Made by a program: the position numbers and the translations under genes | Part shown: positions 42,519-50,641 of the stretch, in pieces | Layout of the letters: each line of letters opens with the position of its first letter | Numbering within the stretch: position 1 is the stretch's first letter | Notes under the pieces: model-generated | Database searches by the model: none | The model's input: the letters and a program-made list of their open reading frames with translations, nothing else | What the model was told of the DNA's origin: nothing | NCBI GenBank assembly: GCA_015057325.1 | Contig: SVEQ01000003.1 | Location: 186,001 to 250,000 of the forward strand | Length of the DNA: 64,000 nt | Reading direction: 5' to 3' | DNA from: Lachnospiraceae bacterium | GTDB lineage: Bacteria > Bacillota > Clostridia > Lachnospirales > Lachnospiraceae

Positions 42519-42565
42519 GTTTTCTATTATATACATTATCTAATTTAATGTCAATAATAGAAAAC
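42519..42565 (-). promoter_or_regulatory. hipBA promoter inside a 12-bp inverted repeat
   Basis: Minus strand: TTGACA (42554-42549), 17-base spacer, TATAAT (42531-42526). A perfect 12-bp inverted repeat, gttttctattat at 42519-42530 and ataatagaaaac at 42554-42565, covers the -10 and the -35 edge with 23 bases between. A strong candidate HipB operator. Confidence 0.85.
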
Positions 42566-42590
42566 ATTACGCATTTCCCAGAGTGTTTAG

Positions 42591-42682
42591 TTGTGCGTTT
42601 TTGAGGCATTTCATTGTGCATTTTTGAGGTATTTCATTGTGCATTTTTGAGGTATTTTGTTGCGTATTTTTGAGATATTTCA
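42591..42682. repeat. Four tandem copies of a 23-base repeat
   Basis: Units start at 42591, 42614, 42637 and 42660. The second reads ttgtgcatttttgaggta plus tttca; the others differ by one to five bases. There are no spacers. A single diverged unit lies at 37921-37944 next to the intact gene whose fragment follows here. Confidence 0.9.
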
Positions 42683-42683
42683 T

Positions 42684-42745
42684 TACTCATCCTGTTGTGA
42701 CAGAGGCTTCAAGCCATGCTCGTCCAATATATCATCAATCTGTGA
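42684..42745 (-). pseudogene. Duplicated 3' end of the HTH-like gene
   Basis: About 62 bases nearly identical (three differences over 60) to the 3' end of the gene at 37941-38396, encoding the same QIDDILDEHGLKPLSQQDE end and stop. It has no start and follows the 69-residue gene directly. Confidence 0.85.
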
Positions 42746-42750
42746 TCCTT

Positions 42751-42960
42751 TCAATTACATTCCCCATCAATCTGGTCAAAGTTTCTTACCTTGCCTGTAG
42801 CCCAAGGACTACCAACATCGCATCTTCCTCGATGATACTGCTCGGTTACGCTTTCTGGTTCCTGCTCCTCTGATACATTGACTTTGATTCTTGATACGCC
42901 TGCTTCGCATTTGCCGTCAAGCAGCGCGATGATATTGTCTATATCCTTCATTTCGTCCAT
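42751..42960 (-). CDS. Small conserved protein of unknown function
   Basis: A 69-residue protein from ATG 42960 with aaaaggagg upstream. It begins MDEMKDIDNIIALLDGKCEA and ends in a block YHRGRCDVGSPWATGKV that I have seen in small Lachnospiraceae proteins near kinases, function unknown. Its upstream region and first 12 codons are nearly the same as the remnant at 37840-37920, so the two places are related by duplication. Confidence 0.65.
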   Translation of the reverse strand: MDEMKDIDNIIALLDGKCEAGVSRIKVNVSEEQEPESVTEQYHRGRCDVGSPWATGKVRNFDQIDGECN

Positions 42961-42995
42961 GGTTAGCCTCCTTTTAAAACATTTAATCAGTCCAA

Positions 42996-44114
42996 TTATT
43001 TCAAACACATCTTGCACGGTTCATATCCCTGCTTTATAAGCTCATTTATCGTACTCTCACACTCCAACTTATTCCGATCAGCCATCTGTTTGACACCACG
43101 ACAATCAGGCATATGTATCTTCTTAGTGTGAGTATTTAATATAAACGTCATCTTTGTATTATACCAATCACTATCTGATGTTGCAGCATTGTCAGACGTT
43201 GTTGCTTGTTCCGTTGTGGTTTCGGTTGTTTGTTCCGTGGTTGTGCCGGCAACACTTTCATCTCTCTTACTTTCGCCCGTGGTATAATCTATCTCGATTC
43301 CCGGCTGTACGTTGTAGCAGAACACATTAAAACATATACCACGACCATCATCCTCAACCGACCACGCCTCCATGATAACACCGGTTGCAAGCAGGTTGTC
43401 ATTTTCAAACACTGGTGTCACTCTGTACAGGACATGATTATCTTTGGCTCTGACGTAATCCAATACCTGCATTTCAAATATCTGCATTGTTATGTGATTG
43501 AGATATCTTGTCCCCGTTATCAGATTCTTCTCGTTAGCATTCTCGCCCGCAAGGCTGTATGCAATGAGGTGCGAGCGATTGTACAGATAATTGTCCTCAA
43601 TCACATCCGGATATTTCACCGTGTGCCATCCCGATGGTCTGATGTTTCCAATGCTTCCGCGCTCTTCTGTCGGCATCAACTCTTTGCACACATTAGCGTA
43701 TGCCACACCGCATCTTCCAAGTTTGTCAAGATTGCTGTAGTGTTCGAAGGCTTCCGTGGATTTCTTTTCCTCTTCTGTGAACATCGGAACGTTATTGTTC
43801 AGTTCGATGTAAGGTTTTCGGGAATATGGTGGGATATCCGCCACATCTATTTTCTGTGAATCATCATTCGGAAGCTCTTCGTTTTTGATTTCCTTGTCAG
43901 CTTCATCCTCACTTACAGGCTCCGTAGATAATTCTGTCGTAACAGATTCCGTTGTAGGTTCTTCCGATATAATAACTTCGCTGCTTACTACAATATCCTC
44001 TGTGGTCGGATCATCAATCGGCATGCTTCTGTCATATGACTCGGACTCTTGCGGTATGCAACCTGTAAGCAAAACCAATATACCTAAATATATTATTAAT
44101 AGTTTTCTTTTCAT
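42996..44114 (-). CDS. Secreted DNA/RNA non-specific endonuclease, lipoprotein
   Basis: A 372-residue protein. A lipoprotein signal ends at LLTGC (Cys19), followed by an acidic Ser/Thr linker to about 95. The nuclease domain (YSNLDKLGRCGVAYANV, GWHTVKYPDVI and the active-site motif NRSHLIAYSLAGENANEKN) matches the NucA/EndA DNA-entry type. After a Thr-rich linker the last 50 residues (HTKKIHMPDCRGVKQM then YEPCKMC) form an Ada-like two-Cys module, common at the end of such Firmicute nucleases. Nutrient scavenging, competence or attack on other cells are possible. Confidence 0.88.
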   Translation of the reverse strand: MKRKLLIIYLGILVLLTGCIPQESESYDRSMPIDDPTTEDIVVSSEVIISEEPTTESVTTELSTEPVSEDEADKEIKNEELPNDDSQKIDVADIPPYSRKPYIELNNNVPMFTEEEKKSTEAFEHYSNLDKLGRCGVAYANVCKELMPTEERGSIGNIRPSGWHTVKYPDVIEDNYLYNRSHLIAYSLAGENANEKNLITGTRYLNHITMQIFEMQVLDYVRAKDNHVLYRVTPVFENDNLLATGVIMEAWSVEDDGRGICFNVFCYNVQPGIEIDYTTGESKRDESVAGTTTEQTTETTTEQATTSDNAATSDSDWYNTKMTFILNTHTKKIHMPDCRGVKQMADRNKLECESTINELIKQGYEPCKMCLK

Positions 44115-44128
44115 AACAAACGCTACCT

Positions 44129-44878
44129 TTACACTATATTATATATAGACTTGAGAATACTTACTGCTTCATCCATTGAAAAACTTAATCCAAGTTGTTC
44201 TGTTCTTACAGGTTCATTTATAATCGCCTCAAAAAAAGCTACTATACTTTCTTTGACAAGACCTTGGGTCTCTATCTTTTCATCAGGATCAATAATCTGA
44301 AGAAGTCTGAACACATCATTTTTATGTTTCTTGTAATCACGCTCATTTACATGTTCATTATTATTTTTTCTTCTCTTCAAATCAATCCATGCATACATTT
44401 TAAATGGAATAAGATATTCTGCACCCAACACACTAATTCCATTTACACTTCTGCGACCTTCCAACATGAAATAATAGAAGTCATCATTCAGAAGAATTGC
44501 AGACAAACTTGAAGTATCGTCATCAATATGAATCGGTATAATCCCCTCATAAACCTCTAGATTATATCCCGGTTTTCTTGAAAACAATTCAATCATTACC
44601 GGATACCCGTGTTTTGGCTCTGTAAATCTATAAAAATGCATCTTTTCATCATTTTTCCAGCCACACTTATAACCACCTTCTCTAATATATTCCCAGAAAG
44701 TTCCTGTAAACTCGCTCTTTCTGTCCTCCATAATCAATATAATGTCAATATCTTTAGTGTTTCTAAAATCAAGGTCAGCTTCACTCATTAATATATCGCA
44801 TGCCGCTCCACCTATTACTGTATAACAGTCTTCATATTCCTTGAATTTCTCCATAAATGTATCAAATCCTTCTACCAT
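44129..44878 (-). CDS. AbiEii-like nucleotidyltransferase toxin
   Basis: A 249-residue protein of the nucleotidyltransferase superfamily: YTVIGGAACDILM followed by RNTKDIDIILIME supplies the GG...and D-x-D type site. The pattern 'GGxA, then D, then TKDID' is shared with AbiEii toxins. The start overlaps the end of the wHTH gene by seven bases. It would be neutralised by that partner; AbiE systems stop phage growth or act as toxin-antitoxin. Confidence 0.78.
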   Translation of the reverse strand: MVEGFDTFMEKFKEYEDCYTVIGGAACDILMSEADLDFRNTKDIDIILIMEDRKSEFTGTFWEYIREGGYKCGWKNDEKMHFYRFTEPKHGYPVMIELFSRKPGYNLEVYEGIIPIHIDDDTSSLSAILLNDDFYYFMLEGRRSVNGISVLGAEYLIPFKMYAWIDLKRRKNNNEHVNERDYKKHKNDVFRLLQIIDPDEKIETQGLVKESIVAFFEAIINEPVRTEQLGLSFSMDEAVSILKSIYNIV

Positions 44879-45831
44879 TTGTACTCCTCCAAATACGTCT
44901 GTAATTCACCTTGTACACGTTCATCATCATTTTCAGAAAGACTTAATGCCAGAGATATCGGGTCAACCTCGCCATTTTTCGAAAAAAGTGAAGGATTGTA
45001 TTTCCATAGTTCTATGCGACAAAGTTTTAAATCTTCATTCCATCTTGAATCAATATCAATAAAACTGCTCGCTGTTTTGTCTCCCTTGAAAACAGCCAAG
45101 GTATCCACCTGTGGGCTTGCGAGCATACTGTGTTTTGAAAGCGAACTTTCTCCGGCAATATACAAACCTTTGTTATCATTAACTTCCGCATGAATCACTT
45201 TTTGAACAGGATTGATAAGATATTCCTTAGCCATTCTGTAGAACTCCAATCCTTTTGCAATTGGATACATTCTTGTTTCCTTACCGTATGTTTTTTCATT
45301 TATCAATTTCATCTGATTAAGCTGCTTTGAAGCTCTCGTTATTGATGTTCTTGTTAAACCGAGTTCGTCTGCCGCCTGTTTTTTTATAACAAAATCGCAA
45401 TCGTAATGATATAACAAATACAGAAAAAGACATTGTGTTGCAGGCATCATACGTTCAGCTGAGTATTGCATTATTTTCTTAAAATTATTGTTCAACATAA
45501 CACCAAGAAAAGGAAGATATATCTGATCAGGCATCGATAAAAAAGGTATTCCCTTCGAAATCAATGAATCACGTTGTATCCTTGTCAGTCCATCAAAATT
45601 ATATGCCACATTAAGGTTAGATTGTTCGCAATATTGGACAAGTTGCTTCTTAAGAGCAACCACTCCGAACTTCTCTTTGTTTGAGATTTCAACAACAACG
45701 AACGAAATCTCCCCCATGGTAACCTTGTAAAACTTCCTTCCGGACATCATGTATAATGGCAATCCTTTTATTTTTGTCATTTCAATATTACAGTTCAATC
45801 CAAATGTTGATTTTAATGTTTTTTCAAGCAT
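44872..45831 (-). CDS. AbiEi-like winged-helix antitoxin/regulator
   Basis: A 319-residue protein. The centre (KKQAADELGLTRTSITRASK followed by QLNQMKLI) is a clear winged-helix DNA-binding domain; N- and C-terminal parts are unfamiliar. Start ATG 45831 behind gaggtgg. The combination with the overlapping nucleotidyltransferase gene suggests an AbiE-type type IV toxin-antitoxin pair, and repeated ataacata sites upstream fit self-regulation. Confidence 0.72.
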   Translation of the reverse strand: MLEKTLKSTFGLNCNIEMTKIKGLPLYMMSGRKFYKVTMGEISFVVVEISNKEKFGVVALKKQLVQYCEQSNLNVAYNFDGLTRIQRDSLISKGIPFLSMPDQIYLPFLGVMLNNNFKKIMQYSAERMMPATQCLFLYLLYHYDCDFVIKKQAADELGLTRTSITRASKQLNQMKLINEKTYGKETRMYPIAKGLEFYRMAKEYLINPVQKVIHAEVNDNKGLYIAGESSLSKHSMLASPQVDTLAVFKGDKTASSFIDIDSRWNEDLKLCRIELWKYNPSLFSKNGEVDPISLALSLSENDDERVQGELQTYLEEYKW

Positions 45832-45842
45832 CCAACCACCTC

Positions 45843-45900
45843 AATAACATTTTTATTTTACAATAACATATTTTATGTAATTATACAAGTATTATGTTAT
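45843..45900 (-). promoter_or_regulatory. Inverted ATAACATA sites upstream of the AbiE-like pair
   Basis: A perfect 8-bp inverted repeat ataacata (45863-45870) and tatgttat (45893-45900), plus a third half-site aataacat at 45843-45850. TATAAT on the minus strand lies between the arms but no good -35 could be placed. Confidence 0.5.
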
Positions 45901-45970
45901 CAACACCCACTCTTTACAGTCCGTTATGTAGATGATATATTAAAATAACTTTAAGAATCGGAGTCACACC

Positions 45971-46669
45971 ATGAAATGCAAAAAGTACACTTATTCAATT
46001 GAACAGAATATGATAACTATTGAACAATTCATCAAAAGGTATCATTTCAACACCGAAGATAGAGATCTTTTGTCAGCTACAGGTAAGTTCCTTGCCGAAC
46101 TTAATCAGGTTGAGGCCGGAATTGCCTACTGTGACGACAAGGTTGTGTGTGTTGCTACGCTTGGCGAGCGTTATGACAGACTTTTTGACGTGGTTGCCGA
46201 CTCCAAGCATCTGTTACTTGCTTACAGCATGGAATGTTTTGCGATGGAATTCTTATCTCGAACCTATGAGAAAATGAACGAAACAGTATATGAAGAAACC
46301 GGCAAATGGATGGGTGAATATCACTTCCTTGGTGATGATGAATTAGAAGATATAGAAACCTACTTGAAGGAATTCTCTTCTGCTTTTTCAGGTGACAAGA
46401 CATCCAAAGATAGTGACGATGACAGCTTCAATATCACATGGAAGAACGGAATGATCAATCCGCTAAAAAGCGTTATCTTCACTGCCGATTATAGCAAAAA
46501 ACGTTCCGAAAGCGGCTGTCACAACTGTGAACAATGCAGTAACCTAACATGTAGCTTCCGCAATATTGTACAGCGCAAGGAACGCAAGCAAAACGATTAC
46601 AGCATCAACGAGAAAAATGCCGCATATTCGTACGGTATCGCACAGATATTTGGCAAACATTCTGACTAA
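45971..46669 (+). CDS. MetH-activation-domain-like (B12-related) protein
   Basis: A 232-residue protein behind ggag. The centre (AGIAYCDDKVVCVATLGERY and YSMECFAMEFLSRTYEKMNE) has the arrangement of the methionine synthase activation-domain-like proteins of Clostridia, which lie beside corrinoid genes. The C-terminus carries a cysteine cluster (GCHNCEQCSNLTCSF) likely to hold an Fe-S cluster, suggesting a role in reductive activation of a corrinoid protein. Nineteen bases upstream of cobO on the same strand. Confidence 0.7.
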   Translation: MKCKKYTYSIEQNMITIEQFIKRYHFNTEDRDLLSATGKFLAELNQVEAGIAYCDDKVVCVATLGERYDRLFDVVADSKHLLLAYSMECFAMEFLSRTYEKMNETVYEETGKWMGEYHFLGDDELEDIETYLKEFSSAFSGDKTSKDSDDDSFNITWKNGMINPLKSVIFTADYSKKRSESGCHNCEQCSNLTCSFRNIVQRKERKQNDYSINEKNAAYSYGIAQIFGKHSD

Positions 46670-46688
46670 TAAAAAGGCTGGTATTATT

Positions 46689-47222
46689 ATGATTCATTTA
46701 TATTCAGGGGATGGAAAAGGAAAGACAAGCATTGCCGTAGGAATGTCAATCAGAATGGCAGGCGCCGGCGGTCATGTAATCTTTGCCCAGTTCATGAAAG
46801 GTAACGAAAGTTCCGAACTTAATATTCTTCGCTCTCTTGATAATGTAGAAGTCATCAAGGCAGAACGAGACTTTCCTTTCTACGGCAATATGACCGTCAA
46901 AGATAAAGTTGATATCACAAAGTGTCACAATGATATTCTTAAGGAAATTGCTGAAAGAATCAATAATTACAGTTGTGACGAAGACCTTCCCCAACTACTC
47001 ATCGTCCTTGACGAAATAACCTATCCCTGCAACTGGCACTTGATTGACGACAGTCTGTTACAGGATATTCTTAATAACCTTCCGGATAACATTGAGCTTG
47101 TTATGACAGGCCGTGACCCTCTTGATTACATGAAAGACTGTGCCGATTACTATTCGGAAGTATGCATGCACAAACATCCATATCAAAAAGGCGTACGGGA
47201 AAGACTCGGAATTGAAATGTAA
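46689..47222 (+). CDS. cobO: Corrinoid adenosyltransferase
   Basis: A 177-residue enzyme that transfers the adenosyl group of ATP to cob(I)alamin or its precursors. The start at 46689 puts the Walker-like GDGKGKTSIAVGMSIRMAG near the N-terminus, as in the BtuR/CobO family; the frame is open further upstream but without homology. FAQFMKG, VLDEITYPCNW and TGRDPLDYMKDCADYYSE are further signatures. With the neighbouring activation-like protein it forms a two-gene cobalamin unit ending at a strong terminator. Confidence 0.92.
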   Translation: MIHLYSGDGKGKTSIAVGMSIRMAGAGGHVIFAQFMKGNESSELNILRSLDNVEVIKAERDFPFYGNMTVKDKVDITKCHNDILKEIAERINNYSCDEDLPQLLIVLDEITYPCNWHLIDDSLLQDILNNLPDNIELVMTGRDPLDYMKDCADYYSEVCMHKHPYQKGVRERLGIEM

Positions 47223-47223
47223 A

Positions 47224-47253
47224 AAACCTGCTGTATTTTTCTACAGCAGGTTT
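47224..47253 (+). terminator. Bidirectional terminator between cobO and larE
   Basis: Perfect 12-bp stem aaacctgctgta/tacagcaggttt (47224-47235, 47242-47253) followed by T on the plus side, and with an A run before it that serves the minus-strand larE. Confidence 0.92.
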
Positions 47254-47257
47254 TTTT

Positions 47258-48064
47258 CTACAATGTTTCGTTCATACTTCCCGTTCTATATCCTATAACG
47301 TCAAGCGCAACGTATGAAAAGCCATATTCCTTGAACTTGTCATATACCTCTTTTCTTGTATCTTCCTCCATGAACTTAGGAAACTCCTCAGGCATCAACT
47401 CAATTCTTGCCAAATCGCCGTGAATCCTTACGCGCAACTGATGAAATCCCTTATCAAGCAACAACTGCTCTGCCTTATCAACCATTCCAAGCTTCTTCTC
47501 GTTAATCTCCTCACCATACGGAAATCTGCTTGCAAGACAGGCAAATGATTGTTTGTCCCACGTAGGAATATCAAGTTGTTTTGACAAATCCCTGATTTCC
47601 TGTTTGGTTAATCCAACATAACGAAGTGGACTCTTGACGCCAAGCTCATCTACAGCAATAAGTCCCGGTCTGTAATCACCGTTATCATCAAGATTAGAAC
47701 CTTCCGCAACTTCATTAATGCCCTGCTCTTTTGCCAGCGCACATATCTTTTCAAACAATTCGCGTTTGCACAGATAACAGCGATTCTTTGGATTACTTGA
47801 GAACCCTTCTATCTTAAGTTCTTCTGATTCGATTACAAAATGTCTTACACCTAATTTATCGCAATATTCCTTTGCTTCATTTAACTCTCTTTTTGGAAAT
47901 GAACACGATGATGCTGTAACTGCAATCACCTTATCCCCAAGCGCCTCCTTTGCCGCATACAGCAAAAATGTGGAATCTACACCGCTTGAAAATGCTATCG
48001 CCACACTACCAAATCCCTTAAGATAATCTTTTAATTGTTCATATTTAGCAGATAGTTCAGTCAT
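47258..48064 (-). CDS. larE: ATP-dependent sacrificial sulfur transferase LarE
   Basis: A 268-residue PP-loop enzyme (AFSSGVDSTFLLYAAKEALG), family with CYLCKRELFEKI and the sulfur-donor region KQSFACLASRFPYGEEI carrying the Cys that in lactobacillar LarE gives its sulfur to the nickel-pincer cofactor of lactate racemase. No larA, larB or larC is in the window, so its client enzyme is elsewhere or different. Begins three bases after the pyrophosphatase stop. Confidence 0.92.
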   Translation of the reverse strand: MTELSAKYEQLKDYLKGFGSVAIAFSSGVDSTFLLYAAKEALGDKVIAVTASSCSFPKRELNEAKEYCDKLGVRHFVIESEELKIEGFSSNPKNRCYLCKRELFEKICALAKEQGINEVAEGSNLDDNGDYRPGLIAVDELGVKSPLRYVGLTKQEIRDLSKQLDIPTWDKQSFACLASRFPYGEEINEKKLGMVDKAEQLLLDKGFHQLRVRIHGDLARIELMPEEFPKFMEEDTRKEVYDKFKEYGFSYVALDVIGYRTGSMNETL

Positions 48065-48067
48065 ATT

Positions 48068-49366
48068 CTATTCCTCAACAGCATGAATTATTTCAGGAAG
48101 AAGCTGTTTCTTACGGCTCATTACCTGTGGCATATCAAAAAGATTCTTCCTAACCGCTTTATACGGAAGTTTCCTGTTGCCTCTGTGCTCTGTACAAATA
48201 AGTGCACTGTGTTCATGCACAACGTCCGTCACCATAAGCACAGCCCATCCAAGTCCCTGCGCAGCACGAACTTCCTCAAGTGCCGTCATGTAATCATCCG
48301 CATAATCCGAAAGATCATTTAACGTAGTAACCTCGCACTGACCGATTCCGATTCGAATACCATTCTCGGTATAAGTCTTGAAATCTGATGTAATCGCATC
48401 CTTAGGTTCTCTGTCTTTGAGTCCTTCAAGTTTCGAGAACATTGAAAGTCCGTACTCTTCAAGGTCAACTCGACATATAGACGCAAGAACGTGAGCAGCA
48501 ACGACATCATCTCCCGTTGTTGTCGGGCTCTTAAGTATCAACGTATCGGATATAAGTCCTGTAAGCAAAACCTTCGCCGTAACAGCGTCCGGTGTACGAT
48601 TGTTCCTTATGTACTGCTGATAAATGAGCGTACAAGTGCTTCCCAACGGCTCTGCATATATGAATATCGGTTGGTCAGTCTTGATTGCATCTAATCTGTG
48701 ATGATCAATGATTCCGATTATATTCGCAGTCTCTATTCCGTGAATACTCTGTCTTGATTCGTTGTGATCGACCAAAACAACGTTACATCTCGGCACTTTC
48801 AAGAAGCATCGTCTTGTAACATAGCCGACATACTTATCTTCGTCGTATACCGCAAGTCCTCTTTTTTCCGAGCTCTGAAGCATCGACTTTGCCTCATCAA
48901 ACAAATCATCCGCATCAAGTCCCGGCTCCTGCTTGGTCATGATATCTCTGACCTTCGGAATAGCCGTTATCTTATTGTCTCTTGAAAGCTCACGCATAGT
49001 CCAATCGGTTATATCATCCACTGTAAGAAGTCCGTAGAAAACTCCGTCATCAAACACCGGAATAGCACTCGAATGATTCTTCTCATAAATAGCCGCAACG
49101 CTTGTAAGCGGATCATCAGCATCTATCCTGTAATCAGGAGTTAACATAATATCTCTTACTTTCGGGAAAACATCCCTCTTATAATCTGGAATCTCTATGT
49201 CCAGCTCTTCTAATATTTTCCTTGCACTATCCGTCAAATGACCACATCTGACAGGCACATATGTATTATCCGGATCCTGCAGATTCATAAGTGCAGCATA
49301 ACCATACGCGCTGCATATACTGTCAAGATCAGGATTCCTATGTCCTGTAATATAAATGGTACCCAT
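48068..49366 (-). CDS. ppaC: Manganese-dependent inorganic pyrophosphatase with CBS pair
   Basis: A 432-residue family II pyrophosphatase. The DHH domain opens with TGHRNPDLDSICSAYGYAA (metal-binding His and Asp), interrupted at about 70-185 by two CBS domains (VRDIMLTPDYRIDADDPLTS; VRDIMTKQEPGLDADDLF), and continues with LVDHNESRQS and IGIIDHHRLD. CBS domains bind AMP/ADP or diadenosine nucleotides and tune activity. The DRTGG domain of the longest versions is absent. Ribosome site aggagga. It lies just upstream of larE. Confidence 0.92.
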   Translation of the reverse strand: MGTIYITGHRNPDLDSICSAYGYAALMNLQDPDNTYVPVRCGHLTDSARKILEELDIEIPDYKRDVFPKVRDIMLTPDYRIDADDPLTSVAAIYEKNHSSAIPVFDDGVFYGLLTVDDITDWTMRELSRDNKITAIPKVRDIMTKQEPGLDADDLFDEAKSMLQSSEKRGLAVYDEDKYVGYVTRRCFLKVPRCNVVLVDHNESRQSIHGIETANIIGIIDHHRLDAIKTDQPIFIYAEPLGSTCTLIYQQYIRNNRTPDAVTAKVLLTGLISDTLILKSPTTTGDDVVAAHVLASICRVDLEEYGLSMFSKLEGLKDREPKDAITSDFKTYTENGIRIGIGQCEVTTLNDLSDYADDYMTALEEVRAAQGLGWAVLMVTDVVHEHSALICTEHRGNRKLPYKAVRKNLFDMPQVMSRKKQLLPEIIHAVEE

Positions 49367-49418
49367 TATTACTCCTCCTAGAGTTGTTCAATATATTTGC
49401 AATGAGCAGATTACTCTC

Positions 49419-50609
49419 TTATTTTTTCATTTTTCTAAGCATGTACTTTCTTGCAATGTTAATACCAATCTTATACGGTAATGGACGAAGCGCCTTGTCA
49501 GCTTCCTTAAGCTTCTCACGAATAGGAATGTTCTGAGGACAATGTTTCTCACACTTGCCACACTCTATACACTGTGACGCAAAAGATGGCTCCTTTGTAA
49601 GTCCCACCGTCTGTGCATACTCAAATCTTGCACTGCTCTTCTTTTCCGTATACATAGAATTGTAACAGCGGAAAGTTCCCGGAATATCAACATTTTTCGG
49701 ACAAGGCATACAATACTTGCAACCTGTACATCCAACCTTTTCTTTCTCTCGAATCTGCTTGGTTATCTTATCGATAACAGCAAAATCCTCCTCTGTTAAA
49801 TGACCGGCAACCGACTCATCTGCAATCTTGCAATTCTCTTCTACCATTTCAATGGAATTCATGCCGGACAATACGCACGTAACCTCCGGCTGATTGTATA
49901 ACCAACGAAATGCCCACTCTGCAGCTGACCAGCCATGCTCATTATTTGCTATTGTCTTCTTCGCAGTATCCGGAAGCATGTCAACAAGCTTGCCGCCTCT
50001 AAGCGGCTCCATGATAATGACAGGAATTCCCTTTGCTGCTGCAGCCTTAAGGCCTTCAACTCCTGCCTGAGTATTCTCATCCAAATAGTTATACTGTATC
50101 TGGCAGAAATCCCAATCATAGTCTTCTAATATCTTAAGAAATCCTTCTGTGTTTCCATGATATGAAAAACCGATGTTTCTTATCTGCTTCTTAGCCTTCT
50201 TGTCAGCTATCCACTCAATTATTCCTACCTCTTTAAGCTTCTCCCACATGAAGATATCTGTAAGCTGATGCATAAGATAATAATCAATATAATCGGTTCG
50301 AAGTCTTGAGAGCTCCTCGTCAAAATACTTATCTATCGCTGCTCTGTTGTTAATCATGTACTGCGGAAGCTTTGTGGCAATCTTAATCTTCTCACGAATA
50401 CCGTTTCTCTCGAATATCTCTCCGATTGTAACTTCGCTTCCCGGATATATGTAAGCTGTATCATAATAATTGACACCGGCATTATATGCAGCCATTATTT
50501 CCTTCTCAGCTTTATCAATGTCAATCGAATTACCCTTTCTGGTAAATCTCATACAACCAAAACCCAGCAACGAAATATCATTTCCATACTTATCTTTTCT
50601 ATACTGCAT
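49419..50609 (-). CDS. Aldo/keto reductase with C-terminal [4Fe-4S] clusters
   Basis: About 396 residues from ATG 50609 (gagggtg upstream). The reductase barrel has LLGFGCMRF, the catalytic tyrosine in YDTAYIYPGSE, ATKLPQYM, and MEPLRGGKL with the NADPH site. Two cluster motifs follow: CTGCKYCMPCPKNVDIP near 290 and CIECGKCEKHCPQNIP near 360. Such Fe-S AKRs are typical of strict anaerobes, where the clusters may accept ferredoxin electrons. Substrate unknown. Confidence 0.9.
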   Translation of the reverse strand: MQYRKDKYGNDISLLGFGCMRFTRKGNSIDIDKAEKEIMAAYNAGVNYYDTAYIYPGSEVTIGEIFERNGIREKIKIATKLPQYMINNRAAIDKYFDEELSRLRTDYIDYYLMHQLTDIFMWEKLKEVGIIEWIADKKAKKQIRNIGFSYHGNTEGFLKILEDYDWDFCQIQYNYLDENTQAGVEGLKAAAAKGIPVIIMEPLRGGKLVDMLPDTAKKTIANNEHGWSAAEWAFRWLYNQPEVTCVLSGMNSIEMVEENCKIADESVAGHLTEEDFAVIDKITKQIREKEKVGCTGCKYCMPCPKNVDIPGTFRCYNSMYTEKKSSARFEYAQTVGLTKEPSFASQCIECGKCEKHCPQNIPIREKLKEADKALRPLPYKIGINIARKYMLRKMKK

Positions 50610-50641
50610 ATAATCACCCTCCCTATTCAATCAGAGTTAAT

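Noticed and set aside
42591-42682. Possible CRISPR array
   Set aside because: Units of 23 bases are directly adjacent without spacers and no cas gene is present.
46566-46688. Longer N-terminus for the corrinoid adenosyltransferase
   Set aside because: The extra 41 residues overlap the preceding gene and the family begins at the Walker-like segment, so 46689 was used.
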